Part shown: positions 57,801-60,800 of the stretch, in pieces
How positions within the stretch are numbered: position 1 is the stretch's first letter
How the letters are laid out: each line of letters begins with the position of its first letter
From: Enoplolaimus lenunculus
Lineage: Eukaryota > Nematoda > Enoplea > Enoplida > Thoracostomopsidae
Assembly (NCBI GenBank): GCA_030248215.1
Contig: JASANG010001404.1
Span: 51,459-115,458, forward strand
DNA length: 64,000 bases
Direction: 5' to 3'
The notes under the pieces: model-generated
What the model saw: the letters and a program-made list of their open reading frames with translations, nothing else
Databases searched by the model: none
Told to the model about the DNA's origin: nothing
Program-made: the position numbers and the translations under genes

Positions 57801-60800
57801 GTGGCGTGTATTTTTCATTTCCGGATCTGGTTCCGGTTTCGCTTCCGGTAATTTTTTCCGATTCCGGTAAATTGTAATTTCATTTGCACCATGACTAGTT
57901 CAGGTCAATCACTAAATAAACTTGCCTGATGCACGAAAGTTGTTGTAGATTCAGTTAGACTTCAAATCACTTAACACTGTCTTCTTTATGTTATGTGCTT
58001 CTTGTATTTTTATTTAAAATTAAGGTCCAAAAGGCACTTACATTTACCAGCCCATGATATAATTTCGAATGCAAAGTTTAAATTTTTTTCGACGAACCAT
58101 GCACTTAATTTATGTTAATTGTTTTTAATTGTTATCTTATTTCGTTTTTTGTTTGTTTTGCAGAATTGGCAAACGCATTATTGGATCCGATTGAATTTGT
58201 CAAACGGTTTGATTGTATGCACCATTTTTTAATATTGATAGTATATATACTATTGAACCGTATTCTCAAATGTGTATAGCACCTATCATCAGTTAGTGAC
58301 AGATTTTAAACTTGCGTAGTAGTAGCAAATATTTGAAATCATAAACACGCTGTGCGCAGTGCCGGAGCAGGCAGGGGTGGGGGCTCCCTCCAAATTCTCG
58401 GGTGGGGGCCTCCAAACTCGCGAGCGAAGCAAGCGAGGAGCCAGACGCATTTAAAAATTTAAGCGGTTTTCGTTTCATCCGGTTACGGTGGGGCCCCTTT
58501 AGGCGTGGGGTCCCCAAATGGAAGGCATGGGGGGTAGTTGCTCCGGCCCTGGCTGTGAGTACTAGTGTTTGTTTGTCATCAATAGTTGTGCTAAATTTTG
58601 TACTCTCAAAGTGTTTTCCAGTAGGAAAACTATTGATGGGCACCGGATATAGGATATGAAAAACATCCGGATATGTATCCGGGACGAACTTTTGTTGAAC
58701 TCAAGATGACGCGACCAGTAAACGCTGAAATAACATTCAAATTTGACCGAGAAATAAAATAGAAAAAGTTGTAAGAAACCGAAATATGGTTTAGGTTTTG
58801 AAATCGAGCAATTTTTGGCAAAGACGAACTGTAGAATAATGGGGAACTTATATCAGAGTACGCTTTTTTCAAGCGTTTGTGTACGCCTTTGTCTAAGTCT
58901 TTGCCTACGCCTTTGTCTAAGCCTTTGTCTAAGCCTTTGGCCTAAGCCTTTGGACTAAGCCTTTGGACTAAGCCTTTGCCTAAGCCTTTGCCTAAGCCTT
59001 TGTCTAAGCCTTTGGCCTAAGCCTTTGTCTAAGCCTTTGGCCTAAGCCTTTGGACTAAGCCTTTGGACTAAGCCTTTGCCTAAGCCTTTGCCTAAGCCTT
59101 TGTCTAAGCCTTTGGCCTAAGCCTTTGTCTAAGCCTTTGGCCTAAGCCTTTGTCTAAGCCTTTGGCCTAAGCCTTTGGACTAAGCCTTTGTCTAAGCCTT
59201 TGCCTAAGCCTTGCCGGCATGGTTTTGCAGTATTTGCACTTTACTTATTTTTTAATTTAGTTTAAAGTTAATTTTTATCCTTTTTTAACTTTCTTTAATA
59301 TGTATTGTAATAGAATAGTGCCTGTGATTCGTCTAATAAGGTCATCGTAGTTGAATGCTATTGGTCGTGATTCTGAAATCGTCTTAAACAATCGCTTAAG
59401 TCATTCATTAGTATGTTTGTAGACACGAGAAATCGATAAATATTTACTCAAATACTTTCGTATATATAATATATATAATATATATATATATTATATAATA
59501 TATATGGAAAAAAATTGGTTTGGTATTTAGTGTAGCGTAAATTGTGCCTAAGTATCCTTTAAGGAATGAAAAATCGGCTAAATGTTTTTTACTCAAGTGT
59601 TTCAGGGTTTCAGAAAGAGTGGTTGTTGGTTCTTGTACACTTTTGCTCAAATTTACGATGAGGATTAGTCTCAGGCGCAGGCTTAGGAAAAGGCTGGTGG
59701 TCGTTGCCTAAGCTATAGCCTAAGCCTAATTCTAGAGCGTCAATATTATTCATAGGAAAATTGTACAAGAATGTCTCTGATTTTCAAAAATCTTATCTGG
59801 TATGAAGCCGAATTTCGTAACTTACTCTACGAGTTGGCAAATTGCCAGTGTTTTGCTGTAGTGTTTTGCTGTTTTTGTTTTAGATCTTGCCGACGCATTG
59901 ATGAATCCAATTCCGTATAATCGTGAACGTGACAAACGAGCTAAAATGCTTCGAGCGTTGGTGTCAGGTGAAGACGTTGCAACTGCAGCAAATGATACTC
60001 CTGACAACAATAAAGAGGTATGTTTTTGTTTATACCAGGGTGTAAACGGATAGTAAAAATAACGGAAAAGGAAAGCGAAACGAAAAACGGATATTGAAGT
60101 ATAAATGTTTATTAAAACATATTAAAACTGAAAGTGATCTTCAGCTAATTGTAAAGCATAAAAATTACGAAATTTCACGTATTTTAATAACGGAAGCGGA
60201 CATCGATTTTTACCGGAAACGGATATTTATATTTGGGTTTTGTACAAGAGACAGCAAAAACAGATGATTGCTGTCGACAAAAGTATTCAACTGGGTACAT
60301 TCTGTGTATGAATGAATTGCATTTTCGACCATGGTTGTGTTAGGAATTTTCGCCGACGAGGCTTAGGCATAAGCTTAGGAATAGAATAGGCATAACACTT
60401 AGACTTACGGTGGTTTGTACTATGGGCCATGCGGAGCATAATGTAACAACACGGCGTAGGTTGTAAAAAATTTTGTAGTTTTCAATCCAATTTTTTATTT
60501 TTCGTAAATTAAAAGTCCTTCCGTAACATTTGTATTATTAAAACTAGAACGCTCACCATACGTATTTTGGGCAACGTTTCAGCACAGAAACAATCTTTGT
60601 TTTTGCAACATAATTATCATAAGCTTCTAAGAATACATTCAGTAGTTACAGGGTTTTTGATGTAATGCATTCGTATTCTTTAAAATTTTAGTATTGCAAC
60701 TTTTGCAATCAGTTTGCCCAGTAATAAGTTATTGTATCAAAATGCAAAATGCATTTAAAGGCCTGTCCTTTTTTGCAACATCATTTCTACCCTCTGCCAC

